The notes beneath the pieces are model-generated. The model was given only the letters and a program-made list of their open reading frames with translations. It searched no databases and was not told the origin of the DNA. Below are positions 22,601 to 32,300 of a DNA stretch of 64,000 nucleotides, in pieces (position 1 is the first letter of the stretch; every line of letters begins with the position of its first letter). The stretch is from positions 62,001 to 126,000 of the forward strand of contig JAUZTG010000032.1 in assembly GCA_030734395.1 (NCBI GenBank). Reading direction: 5' to 3'. Source of the DNA: Sarocladium kiliense (lineage: Eukaryota; Ascomycota; Sordariomycetes; Hypocreales; Sarocladiaceae). Position numbers and translations under genes: made by a program.

Positions 22601-22956
22601 GTGTATTTGAAGGTGTCTCTGAAGGTGGAGGTGAAGGTGAAGATGAAGCTTTTTTGGAGATTCGCTTGTGTATGAGAACCTATTACTTCTGGCTCCCCTC
22701 CCTCATTCCCGCCCACGCCCACTACGACGCAGTCAGCAAGCGCCATTTTGGTCTACCGCAGCTCGGAGGGGCTGGCTTGGAAGCATACACGCAGGTTAAG
22801 GCTGTCCATATCAACTTGGGCAACAAGTTATAGTTGCGTAAAATCAGACTAGACGAATGTGAATACTGCAAGACAACACAATCATGATGATACTGGAAAG
22901 AAGCAACCTTGATTCACCAATCTCCAAGCAAAACGACGAAGGCGCTCAGATTTGCC

Positions 22957-23535
22957 TTAACAGCCACAGCCGCAAGCCTTGCAGTTACCCTTTCCACACT
23001 TTGCGTTTTTGTTATTGTAAGACCACTCGCAATCCTGCCAGCGTCCGCAGGGCGTCCAGCCTCCGTGTCCACCTTCGTATGCCAGCCAACACCACGGCTT
23101 CCTTAAGCCCTCTCCCCCGCCTGGTGACCCGACATTCACATCACAGTTCCTCCAGCACCAGCCCTTATCACAACCATAATCATACTCAAACTGACCACGG
23201 CCACGACCGGAGCCGTCAGGACAAGAATATCTCTTGTCTAGGCCCCGTTCCTCCTTGGGCGAGGTTCCAAGTTCTTCGCTCTTCCCGTAGGAGCTATCGA
23301 GATCCTCTGGTGATGCGTCGGGATTCAACAGAGGGCTAGTGACGCCGAGTTCGGATGGGTGCTTCTTGCAACGACGAAGCTCCGAGACATCGGTGTCCTC
23401 TGGGAGAGCGTTCAGGTCCCAATCCATGACCCCGAGTTCGCCGCATTCGCCTCTCAAAGCAACACGGCCGCCATCAACAGGATTGCTGAGGGCTCGAGCA
23501 GCAAGAAGGCCGATGAGGATAGTTGGGACCTTCAT
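22957..23535 (-). CDS. Secreted cysteine-rich prepropeptide with a Kex2-type site
   Basis: A single-exon frame of 192 residues. Residues 1-20 (MKVPTILIGLLAARALS) form a signal peptide. An acidic pro-region with only two cysteines follows, ending at a Lys-Arg site (GLDKR, about residues 100-104) suited to Kex2 cleavage. The remaining roughly 88 residues form a compact Cys/Trp-rich domain (CDKGWCWRNC, KPWCWLAY, CGRWQDCEW), closing with the unusual tail CGKGNCKACGCGC. This is the layout of a processed small secreted protein such as an effector or antimicrobial peptide. The family is not one I can name and no activity can be read from the sequence. A TATA box lies 68-74 bp upstream. Confidence 0.75.
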   Translation of the reverse strand: MKVPTILIGLLAARALSNPVDGGRVALRGECGELGVMDWDLNALPEDTDVSELRRCKKHPSELGVTSPLLNPDASPEDLDSSYGKSEELGTSPKEERGLDKRYSCPDGSGRGRGQFEYDYGCDKGWCWRNCDVNVGSPGGGEGLRKPWCWLAYEGGHGGWTPCGRWQDCEWSYNNKNAKCGKGNCKACGCGC

Positions 23536-23602
23536 TTTGGCTGATAATATTTCGAGGAAGACTGTCCATCATCTAGGAGGAAAGGCATGGCACGAGACTC
23601 TC

Positions 23603-23609
23603 ATTTATA
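23603..23609 (-). promoter_or_regulatory. TATA box of the cysteine-rich prepropeptide gene
   Basis: On the minus strand the sequence reads TATAAAT, about 70 bp upstream of the ATG at 23535. That is a plausible distance for a fungal core promoter. Confidence 0.55.
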
Positions 23610-23689
23610 CTCGATCAACCTTGCCTAGACCACCTGCTTCGCTTGGCAAAATAGACTCGCTTATAGTTTTACCGACCAAGTTCCGCGTG

Positions 23690-23761
23690 TTGGTAATTGG
23701 AAGCATGCATGTAGGATCACGCGTATTGGTAATGGGAACCATGCATATAGGATCAAAGGCC
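23690..23761. repeat. Two tandem 36-bp repeats upstream of the prepropeptide gene
   Basis: Two copies begin TTGGTAAT at 23690 and 23726 and share the spaced words GGAA, CATGCAT and TAGGATCA. Each contains the palindrome ATGCAT. They lie about 155-225 bp upstream of the ATG at 23535, so they could be duplicated regulatory sites. Confidence 0.6.
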
Positions 23762-24652
23762 AAGGCTCTAGATCGACTAGCCCCTCGTATGAGTCTATAA
23801 TAGACTGGGGTTTTGCTGCACCGTGATCCTCCGAGATTAATGCACCAATTATGACTGCAGTCGAGTTGATATATTGGCGACTTCCTCTGCAATACCTATG
23901 CGCGAGGTTCGAATCGGCTGGCTTCAAGTTACATTTTGCTCCTGGTCAGGTAAGTGGCTTGAGGCTGGCTCCAACAGCTCGCTAAAACTTGGACTAATAC
24001 GCGTGAAGAAACCCTCATGTTCCATTCAGGGACAGTATTACACGACGGTAAACTCCGAACAGCCGGTGGTCGTGTGTTGACTGTGGCTGCCGTCCGAGCG
24101 ACCTTGCGAGAAGCTGTAGAAGCTGCCTATCGAGGAGCCAATCGCACCACCTTCCAGTGAAGGCAGTGTAGATCAGACATCGCTTCGAGTTCAGTTGCAC
24201 CCTAAGCGATAGAGAATGGCATGACAGGACGGGACCTAAGAGGCCGCCCGCTAGGTCCGTGCAGCCCTACCAGCGCGGAGGCTGAGCTTTCACATGTATT
24301 GTAGGCTGGGGTACGCACTTCAATTATGGTATGGGCACTTACAAGAGCATTATAGATCAACTAGGAAGGGTCCTTCTGGTCACGGGAGGCATTCGGCCGA
24401 GGACGCGCAGGGGCTCGCCCATATCCACAGTGGTCGAGTCCCAAATAGACTGTCCAGTTCAGCTGTCGACTCATAGGGCTTTCGTTTAGGCTTTTTGCTT
24501 GGACAATCGCCAAGACTCTACTGAGATTCCACACCTACCCAATGCAGCGCAAAATAGAGTACCATGGTCAAGGGGACAAACCCTTAGCGATGGCTGGGAC
24601 CCTTCATCGATAAAAATCAGCTCTGCAATATTGCGGTGCCCTAAGAACGTCG
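23762..24652. other. Interval with no recognised gene
   Basis: Open frames are short and inconsistent and no repeat was found. It probably contains flanks of the neighbouring fragments. Confidence 0.3.
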
Positions 24653-24985
24653 TCAGCATGTGCCCGTCCCCGCGCCCCAGAATTTAACAGTCGTGTCAAC
24701 AGACGGCGACCCCAGCTGGCCGCCGTCCGGCGTGAAGGCAACTGCAGTGGCCCGACCGCGGTGCCCTGTGAACGTCGTTATGCAAGTGCCCGTCCTGGTT
24801 TCCCAGAGCGTAATAGTCCCGTCAAGCGAAAGCGACGCCAGCTGGCGGCCGTCCGGCGCGAAAGCGACCGCAGTGACCGGACCGCCGTGGCCCGTGAGCT
24901 TCGTCACGCCGCACGTTTTCGTCCTGGCGTCCCAGAGCTTAACAGTCCCGTCGACAGACCCCGACGCCAGGAAACCTCACAAACA
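24653..24985 (-). pseudogene. WD40 repeat fragment, probably from a NACHT-WD40 NLR
   Basis: Read on the minus strand from about 24975, the frame gives part of one WD40 blade (LASGSVDGTVKLWDARTKTC). Two further blades follow, with the usual order TGH...VAFAPDG...LAS...GTITLWE...GTC, and the fragment stops at 24653. The three blades are very similar to each other, as in the WD40 arrays of fungal NLRs. Neither a NACHT domain nor the rest of the propeller is present. A possible source is a gene like the NACHT relic at 4.8 kb, but that cannot be shown. Confidence 0.75.
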
Positions 24986-25164
24986 GCGCGAACGAAATTT
25001 TCGAAATCGAAGGACACGACAGTGCCGAAATACGCCTGCTTGTGGGCACAATGGCCTCCACGGATCGCAACGCTTCCCCTGGCATTGCACTGACCCGTGG
25101 AGGTCAGTTGTGCCTTCAGAGCAGGCCCGACCAGCGCAACTATCAAGAGCACGCCGCGAAACAT
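24904..25164 (-). CDS. Small secreted-protein start running out of frame into WD40 sequence
   Basis: The Met at 25164 begins a good signal peptide (MFRGVLLIVALVGPALKAQL). About 45 residues with three cysteines follow (GQCNARGSVAIRGGHCAHKQ). Near 24985 the sequence becomes WD40 DNA read in the wrong frame and then stops at 24904. The product would be a chimera of about 86 residues. I take it as a truncated secreted-protein gene joined to a WD40 fragment. A short intact secreted protein that happens to read through is possible but less likely. Confidence 0.35.
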   Translation of the reverse strand: MFRGVLLIVALVGPALKAQLTSTGQCNARGSVAIRGGHCAHKQAYFGTVVSFDFENFVRAVCEVSWRRGLSTGLLSSGTPGRKRAA

Positions 25165-25179
25165 GACACGTCTACGCAC

Positions 25180-25760
25180 GGTATCACCACCGCCCGCCGC
25201 ACTTGACCCAGGCCAGCTCTACGTCGTACAGCGACTGAGCCCAAACAACTCATATCGATACATCGACACATCAACACTACTCACTGCCAATAAACCTCCG
25301 ACATGGCCGACCGATTCGTCGCTCAGCGTCATCATGTACCATCTGTTCACGTCATTCATGCATCGGAGATCAATGCTGATTTGGAATCTGCCGCATCGGC
25401 TCCTCCGCCCACCGAGGATGACTCGAGTTACAGCAATAGGCTTGCCAATGCACCGGGTTTCCCTCGCTTGTCACGTAAGCATATCGTATTCAGCTGAAGC
25501 TAGAGAAGTCGCAAGCGACAGTCCTGTCTTTGGTTCGTCAGTGTCACGGCATGGTTTCGGCTCCACAGGGGCCGTTGCAGAATCCTCCAGTCATCCATGC
25601 TTCCAAAGTCAACCAGTGACGCCTTTCGTAGACCTCGTCATGGACATGACGTAGATGCTTTCGTCGGCCTGACCGCCACTGCGGGCATAGGCCTCAGGAA
25701 AAAAGAAGCGATATACGGTACTGGCAAGTAGCAGCGAGAAGCTGCATCATCTGATCTGAT
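25180..25760. other. Interval with no recognised gene
   Basis: A 64-residue plus-strand frame at 25303-25497 (MADRFVAQRHHVPSVHVIHA...) looks coding-like but has no recognised domain. Nothing else stands out. Confidence 0.25.
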
Positions 25761-25761
25761 C

Positions 25762-27361
25762 TCAGACCGCCAGGTCTCCGACTCTCATGTCCGTTACCCG
25801 AGCCTTCCGTCTTCCTCCCATGCCTCGACTCGCCGGACCCGATGACCTTGACGAGAATGGCGTCATGTCCAGACCTTGGTCTTCCACAGCTGACTGGTCC
25901 ATGTTCCTGTATCCATCTCCGTCGTGGAACACGGCTGTGAAAAGGTCGGAAATGGACGCGGTTAGAATCTGGACAGCAGCAGCACGCTCAGCGTCGGCAT
26001 CCGAGGTGATCTCCAGCGTGCCTGCTTGCTGGTTGATCTTGGCCTTCATCTTCCCGTCCACTATCAGGAAGCCAAGAATATCCTCCACCTCGGGTTCCGA
26101 GATCTTGAGCTGTGGGCAATCCCTGCCAGCTTCATCCGTGTGTAAGGAGCTATGAGCTTGACGACACCCTTGGTTCTCATATTGCGTGTGATCTCATCAA
26201 TGTTCTCGGCAATAAAGGGATCAGCGAGGATGTCCTGATTCTTCTGCAAGACCTTTTCATAGCCGTGGACGTCATCACGCTGATAGGCATCCACGAGCTC
26301 CGTCATGGCCGATATGCGAGGATCCGTCTTGTAGGGTTTCGTCTCTTGTGAGTCGAAAGGGTTGATATCGGACTTCATCAGCATCATTGTGAGGAGAAGG
26401 TACTTGAGAACCTGGATTCTCTGCAGAGATCCTGCTTCGTCGTAGCTGCGGAACGACTCGAAAAAGTCACCTTGTGCCTCCTTCCAGTTCTCTTCGCTCA
26501 TGTGCAGCATGCCCCCACACTCCCGGATGATGCCCATGATGCGCGGGTGGGGGACCGCAGACTTGACTTTGAGGGCATGCTGGTACAAGGCTTTGAGGAG
26601 CTTGTTGTTATTTGTCTCGGCGAGCATCTGGATCTCTAGAGCGTAGATCTCCAGTGCGTATGTTCCCTTGGTCGGGTCATCTGAGCCGTCGGCGAGTCAG
26701 CATACGGCGCGTAACTCCTGCACCTTCTTCTTCATGGCAGGGTAATATCTTTTCGGTCGAGGAGCAACTTCGCAAGCTTGACGTTGGTTTTCAGCCACAG
26801 CCGCTCGTTGTTGGTGCTCTGGAAACGCTGCAGGGTCAGGGAGTAGAACTTCTCCATGCAAGAGATGGCCTCGGGACCATCGGCACCCTTTTCGATCTGA
26901 TCTAGCATGTTGTTGATGGATTTCTCAGAGTAGTTGCGGGTTACGGCGGATTTCACGTAGGTCAGAAGTTCCGCGTAGTGCTCTGCGGCCTGGTAGCTGT
27001 CAGCTGAGTGCTTGGAGCATCGTGTGTGAAGTTAGAGACAGACCTGGTCGTACTTTCCAAGCTTGTACTCGAGCTTGATGGCCTGTTTCAGGCCTTTGAA
27101 GCCCCATTCTCCCTGCTATGACTCCAGCGCCGGGATACCGAGAAACTCGGGGATCGCGTCCGCCGGGTCGCTTGCTTTCATCTGTTTCGCATTGTAATAC
27201 TTGTTCTCAGTGTCGACGTCGCCTGAGTCCTCGTCCTCGTCTTCTTCGTACTCGAAGTCGTACCTGCAGGCAAGCTAGGTCAGCAGGTAGGGATGGTGGG
27301 AGAAGGTCGAGGCGTACTGGTCCTCATCCGACCCCTGCATGAAGTCCTCGTCGTCCGACAT
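25762..27361 (-). pseudogene. csn2: COP9 signalosome subunit 2 (CSN2) gene, broken
   Basis: The gene starts at 27361 (MSDDEDFMQGSDEDQ). A GT-AG intron at about 27322-27266 leads to YDFEYEEDEDEDSGDVDVEN, which is characteristic of CSN2. A second intron lies near 27040-26990. The body (YSEKSINNMLDQIEKGADG; MLAETNNNKLLKALYQHALK) and the PCI-domain C-terminus (VEDILGFLIVDGK, INQQAGTLEITSDAD) are present in order. Four lesions break it: TAG at 27118-27116, a frameshift near 26740, TGA at 26699-26697 and a frameshift near 26115. CSN2 is a scaffold subunit of the deneddylase that acts on cullin ligases. A working copy is presumably elsewhere in the genome. Confidence 0.88.
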
Positions 27362-27574
27362 TATGTGCGGCTACCTCGAACTGGGCCTCTCACTTCTTTA
27401 GCCGCGTTACTCGATTCCCTGTCGTTGAGGCACACGTCAGACCCGCGAGTGCTGAAGTTGTGTTAGAGTTCAAGGTTGATGCGGAATCACGGATCACAGT
27501 CCTGGGTAAGGGGAGCTGCAGCGGGGGACTTCACATGCTCCTTGCTTACCCTACACCCTCCTCATAGCTCGCTC

Positions 27575-27589
27575 AAGCACACACGCACC
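27575..27589. repeat. Left target-site duplication of LINE B
   Basis: The 15-bp sequence AAGCACACACGCACC is repeated exactly at 33530-33544, immediately beyond the 3' tail of LINE B. Confidence 0.93.
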
Positions 27590-27720
27590 TCACCTTCCTT
27601 TGTCATCATACTTTCTTGGCACGCTGCTGTTAAGAAAGTAGCCTTATCCCACATACATTTGCCTAACAATTGCACCACGAAAAGCCCAATCCACGCTCCG
27701 CGCAGCCTCTGGCCGCGGCG

Positions 27721-29352
27721 ATGGCAGCTGCCACGCCCGGCCCTGAAGCATTCCCAAATGGCCTCACGTGGGAAGTCATCACACCTCAAAGGGCGCGTGC
27801 GGCCCTACTACGTAGAAGCGTTCCTGCGGTCGAGCGGCCAATCACTGCTCTACCAAGGCGACAGCCACAGCCGGCTCAGACACCATCATCACCCACCAAC
27901 CGGATCACCGCTGCCGTAGTCACGGGACCGCAGCACGCTACCTTTAATGCTCTTCCGAATCAGGCGCCACAAGGAGAGGGCCAACCAATAAGCATTGCGG
28001 ACTCAGCTAACCAGCTTGCCCAAGCACACACCGAAGCCTACAACACCAAGCTTACCGTCTTCAGAGCCTTCTGTACAGCCTTTGAGGAGACAGCGAAACA
28101 ATTCACGTCCAAGCAGGAACGGGACTTTGCTCAGCGCTTTTCAGCCAACTTTCTAGACTACTGGAACCAGGTCCTGAACACGACTACACCATCGCTAATA
28201 CCGACATACAGCAGCGTCGTCGCCGGCTCGTCAACTGGCACTCTCCCAGCTGTAACCCCTGAAGTCCGCCCCCACCATCAACACCAGAAACAGAACCTCC
28301 CACATCCCCATGGACCTACTCCATTCGTGCGCCCCGCTGAAGATCTCCGGGTCTTCGTGCGACTTGAGCCCGAAGCACAGGCTAGAACACAAACCAGCTT
28401 CGCAATCCGAACGCATGTTGCGCAAAAGACAGGCATAAACCCTCAACTAATTCATGCCATCCCGGTTGCTTCCGGCTGGGCGATTCGCGCAGCTGACGCA
28501 GCAACCCGTGACAAATTACTCCGACAGAAAGAAGACTGGTCCCGTGAACTGGGCGCGATCAATGTTGAGGCTAGCCAGAAGTGGTACAAATATATTGTGC
28601 CCAACTGCCCTCGTCGACTTACAGACTTACAAGGCAATGAAGTGAACTACGACACAGCCACCTTAGACGAAATCAAATGCCAGACAGGCCTCGAGCCTGT
28701 AAGTGTCAAACCATCCCGTCACGACTCCAACGAACTCCCATCCAAGACCCTCATTGTGTCTTTCACGGAACCGACGAAACGTCCCTGGACCCTATTTGGA
28801 ACGAGCTCTCACGCTATACTCATCAACAAACCACAGCCGCCAAGACAATGCACTGTCTGCTGGGGCTACCACGGCCCGCGAGGTTGCAAACGACTACCGA
28901 TCTGCAAGACCTGCGGCAAGCCTGCCCATGGGACAGAAAATTGCAGCACGCCGACCCAGTGCATCAACTGCCTCGCACCGCATGAAGCCGATGACACCAC
29001 CAACTGCCTCGCACGGCCCAAGAGGGTGCATGGAATGCTACGATACCTGACCAGGGAACAGAAAGTCGCGATCCGAAAGATCGGCAGAGAACTATTCTAT
29101 CAGAAGAATCCTGAGTCACGGGGCAATCGTGGGCAAGCCCTGCCTGATGGCGGGGAGACCGAGCCGCGGATCGATCAAGAAGCAGTGCCTGGCCAGACCA
29201 CTCGGCCCGCAAGCCCTGTCGATGAGATGACGGTCTCCTCGCCGTCATGTATCGTAGTGGCAACCACCATAGAGCCCGAGGCAACAGAGCCTGAGGCAAT
29301 AGCCTCTCGTCTCAAGAGACGCCGACAACATGAACCCGCGCCGAGCTTATGA
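27721..29352 (+). CDS. LINE B ORF1: gag-like protein with three zinc knuckles
   Basis: A 543-residue intact frame. I start at the first ATG (27721); no ATG lies upstream in frame. The N-terminal 130 residues are Pro/Ala/Ser-rich. A central domain around residues 200-330 includes the stretch RVFVRLEPEAQARTQTSFAI, as in other LINE ORF1 proteins. Residues 377-435 hold three Cys/His knuckles: CTVCWGYHGPRGC (CX2CX3HX4C), CKTCGKPAHGTENC (CX2CX4HX4C) and a looser CINCLAPHE...C. The protein should bind element RNA. Its stop TGA (29350-29352) overlaps the ORF2 ATG in ATGA. Confidence 0.92.
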   Translation: MAAATPGPEAFPNGLTWEVITPQRARAALLRRSVPAVERPITALPRRQPQPAQTPSSPTNRITAAVVTGPQHATFNALPNQAPQGEGQPISIADSANQLAQAHTEAYNTKLTVFRAFCTAFEETAKQFTSKQERDFAQRFSANFLDYWNQVLNTTTPSLIPTYSSVVAGSSTGTLPAVTPEVRPHHQHQKQNLPHPHGPTPFVRPAEDLRVFVRLEPEAQARTQTSFAIRTHVAQKTGINPQLIHAIPVASGWAIRAADAATRDKLLRQKEDWSRELGAINVEASQKWYKYIVPNCPRRLTDLQGNEVNYDTATLDEIKCQTGLEPVSVKPSRHDSNELPSKTLIVSFTEPTKRPWTLFGTSSHAILINKPQPPRQCTVCWGYHGPRGCKRLPICKTCGKPAHGTENCSTPTQCINCLAPHEADDTTNCLARPKRVHGMLRYLTREQKVAIRKIGRELFYQKNPESRGNRGQALPDGGETEPRIDQEAVPGQTTRPASPVDEMTVSSPSCIVVATTIEPEATEPEAIASRLKRRRQHEPAPSL

Positions 29353-32300
29353 CGAGATGGCCGCGCATGAATAGAGATGGACGAGGAAGCCTTAGGATCT
29401 TCCAAGCAAACGTCGGCAAGAGCCCACCCGCGCACGACTGTGCCCTCGCCCTTGCCGACACCGAACAATACGACATCGTTCTTCTCCAAGAGCCTTGGAC
29501 AGCAATCATAAGGGATAAATGTCTCACCAAGACGCATCCTTCCTACGATACCTTTTCCCCTGTTGATCACTGGATCAACACAGACACTCGACCCAGGGTC
29601 ATGACATATGTCAGGAGACGGCCCAGCCTCCTGGCAGATCAAGTCCGCCCAGCAATGTCAAGAGACATACTCTGGCTCAAAGTGAACGACATTACACTAG
29701 TCAACTTTTACCGGCAACCAGGCTACGACGCCGCTCTTGAGACCCTACTACAATGGCCCGTCCCCCCAAAATGCTTGGTGGCAGGCGACTTCAACGCAAA
29801 GCATCCCACTTGGCAGACAGGTCGCCCGCAACACCGAGGCGAGGCAATCGCCTCCTGGGCATCACACAGCGGTCTGGCTCTGCTGAACGAGATCGACGTG
29901 CCTACCAACCCACGGGGCAACACGATAGACTTGGCTTTCAGCAATATCGATCTAGCCGAGGCCACCATTGAGGACCACCTGGCTACCAGCTCCGACCACT
30001 TCACACTAAGCGTGCTCCTCCCCGAGCTGCGCTTTCCATCAGCACAAACTAATCGAGTCCGACTTTCCTCTGATGAGGAGGTAAAGCGTTTCGTGGAGAT
30101 TGTCGAAGCTACGGTCAGAAATGTGCCGATCAATACATCTACCCACGAAGAGCTCGACACATTGGCATCTGACCTTGTGACGATCCTCCAAAAGGCTGTC
30201 AAGGCTGCGGGACGACCAGCACACAAGAAAGGCAGAAGCGCACCCTGGTGGACAGAGGAATGCGCCTCCGCTGCGGCCAAATACCGAGCGATCAGGAGGG
30301 CCTACCCGCTGGGCTTCTGCAAAGATGCCCAGATGGCCAGAAGGGATTTCCAACGCGTTGTTCGAAAAGAAAAGAGAAGGTACTGGCGCGAGCTTATCGA
30401 CAATCTCTCCGACAGCTCCTCCATCTTCAAGGCGGCAAGGTGGATCAAATCACCTGGACCCTTCCAGCCTCCACCGCTACAAGTCGGTGACGTGGTATAC
30501 GAGTCGCAACAGGAGAAGGCCGAGGCACTGAGACGCGCCACCTTGGAGCGACGTACCTCTGAGAACGATATACTGGACCCCTGGGAGTCCATTGACCCGC
30601 CCAGGAAAGTTCCCTTCTCTACAGAAGTGACACCTGAAGAAGTGAAGGACGCCATTCTGCGAGCCGGGAACACATCACCAGGAGCAGACAACATCACGGT
30701 CAAGCTACTACGTGCGTCCTGGCACGCCATCGCGGAACACGTCTGCACCCTCTTTCGGGAATGCCTATCGGCGGGCTATCACCCAAAAGCATTTCGCGAG
30801 GCTGAAGTCGTTATGATCCCGAAACCGGGGCGACGGGATCTCACCTCCCCACGCTCCTGGAGACCTATTTCCCTCCTCTCATGCCTCGGGAAAGGCCTGG
30901 AACGCCTCATCGCTGGGAGGCTAGCCTGGGCATCTATACACCACGGCGTCCTGCATCCGCAACAAAGCGGAGCCTTGCCTAAGCGGTCAGCGGTCGACCT
31001 TGTCGCTGCCCTCGTACACGACATAGAAGAAGCTTTCGCCAGAGATCAGGTCGTGACGCTTGTCACCATGGATATTCAGGGCGCTTTCGACACTGTGATG
31101 CGAAACCGCCTTACAGCAAGACTCCGGGAACAAGGCTGGCCGGAGCACATCGCACGGTGGGTTCACTCGTTCATGAGCGACCGGTCAGCCCGCATCAGAT
31201 ACCAAGACATAACGACACCCTCAACACCTCTGCAATGCGGCCTGCCGCAGGGGTCCCCTACGTCCCCGATCCTCTTCCTGCTCTACACTGAGCCGATCTA
31301 TCGTTTGGGCAATGCGCAAGGCCGCTTCGGGTATGCCGACGACACGGCGATCCTGTGCATCGGCGACTCACTCGAGGCAACGGCTGCTGAAGCAGCTCAG
31401 AGAATCGATGAACTGGCCAGTTGGGGCGCTGCGAACGGCGTCTCCTTCGACCCCGACAAAACGGAAGTCATGCACTTCTCCAGGAAGCCCATAAAAAGGG
31501 AACCCCCTCCGGTGAGGCACGGCGAGATGGTAAAGCGGCCCGAAGCCGCGATGCGGTGGCTCGGGATCTGGCTCGACAGGACACTATCCTTCAAGACACA
31601 CGTTGAGAAGTGGACGGCCAAGGCGCAAAATGTGGCACGCCATCTGCGTGGCCTCACAAACACAAAACATGGACCTCGCCCGTCACTCGTGAGACAGGCC
31701 GTGCGGGCATGCGTCGAGCCAGTCCTCCTCTTCGGAGCTGAAGCGTGGTACCCAGGCTTGACGCGCCCGTCGTGGTCGCAGCCATCGAAAGGCGTATCAA
31801 CCAGAGTAAAGTCCCTGATCAAGAAGATGAACAAATGCCTCAAGCAATCTATGAGAGCTGTACTACCGGTGTGGAGAACTACACCGATAGCCACCTTGCA
31901 CCGGGAGAGTGGCATCCCACCAGTTGCACAACTGCTGGAAGCATCGCGCTTGCGATTTGCAGCTCGTCTCAAGGGGCTCGACGCAGCGCACCCGCTCGCC
32001 TCCCGCACTCGCACGGCCATCACGCCACCGATCATCAGGCTAATCAAGCGAAAGTATCAACAAACACCTGCAGCCCCTCGGACACGCCTTCGCAGGACCA
32101 ATGAGCTCTTGCCGAGTTGCAAGAGACCGGTGCTGCTACAGCACTGCCCAAGCAAACAAGAACCTCTTCAGACAGCATCTAAAAAGGACACAGCCGCAGA
32201 TTTCCGGGACTGGCTCCAAGACCTACCATCACTTACCTTGGTCGTCTATTCCGACGGCTCGAAGACAAACGAAGGCGCCGCTGGCTATGGATTCGCCGTG

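Noticed and set aside
23905..23925. B-box-like GGTTCGAATC
   Set aside because: The flanking bases cannot form a T stem and no A box lies at the right distance upstream.
30039..32047. Minus-strand frames opposite LINE B ORF2
   Set aside because: Antisense shadows; the opposite strand has a fully conserved polyprotein.
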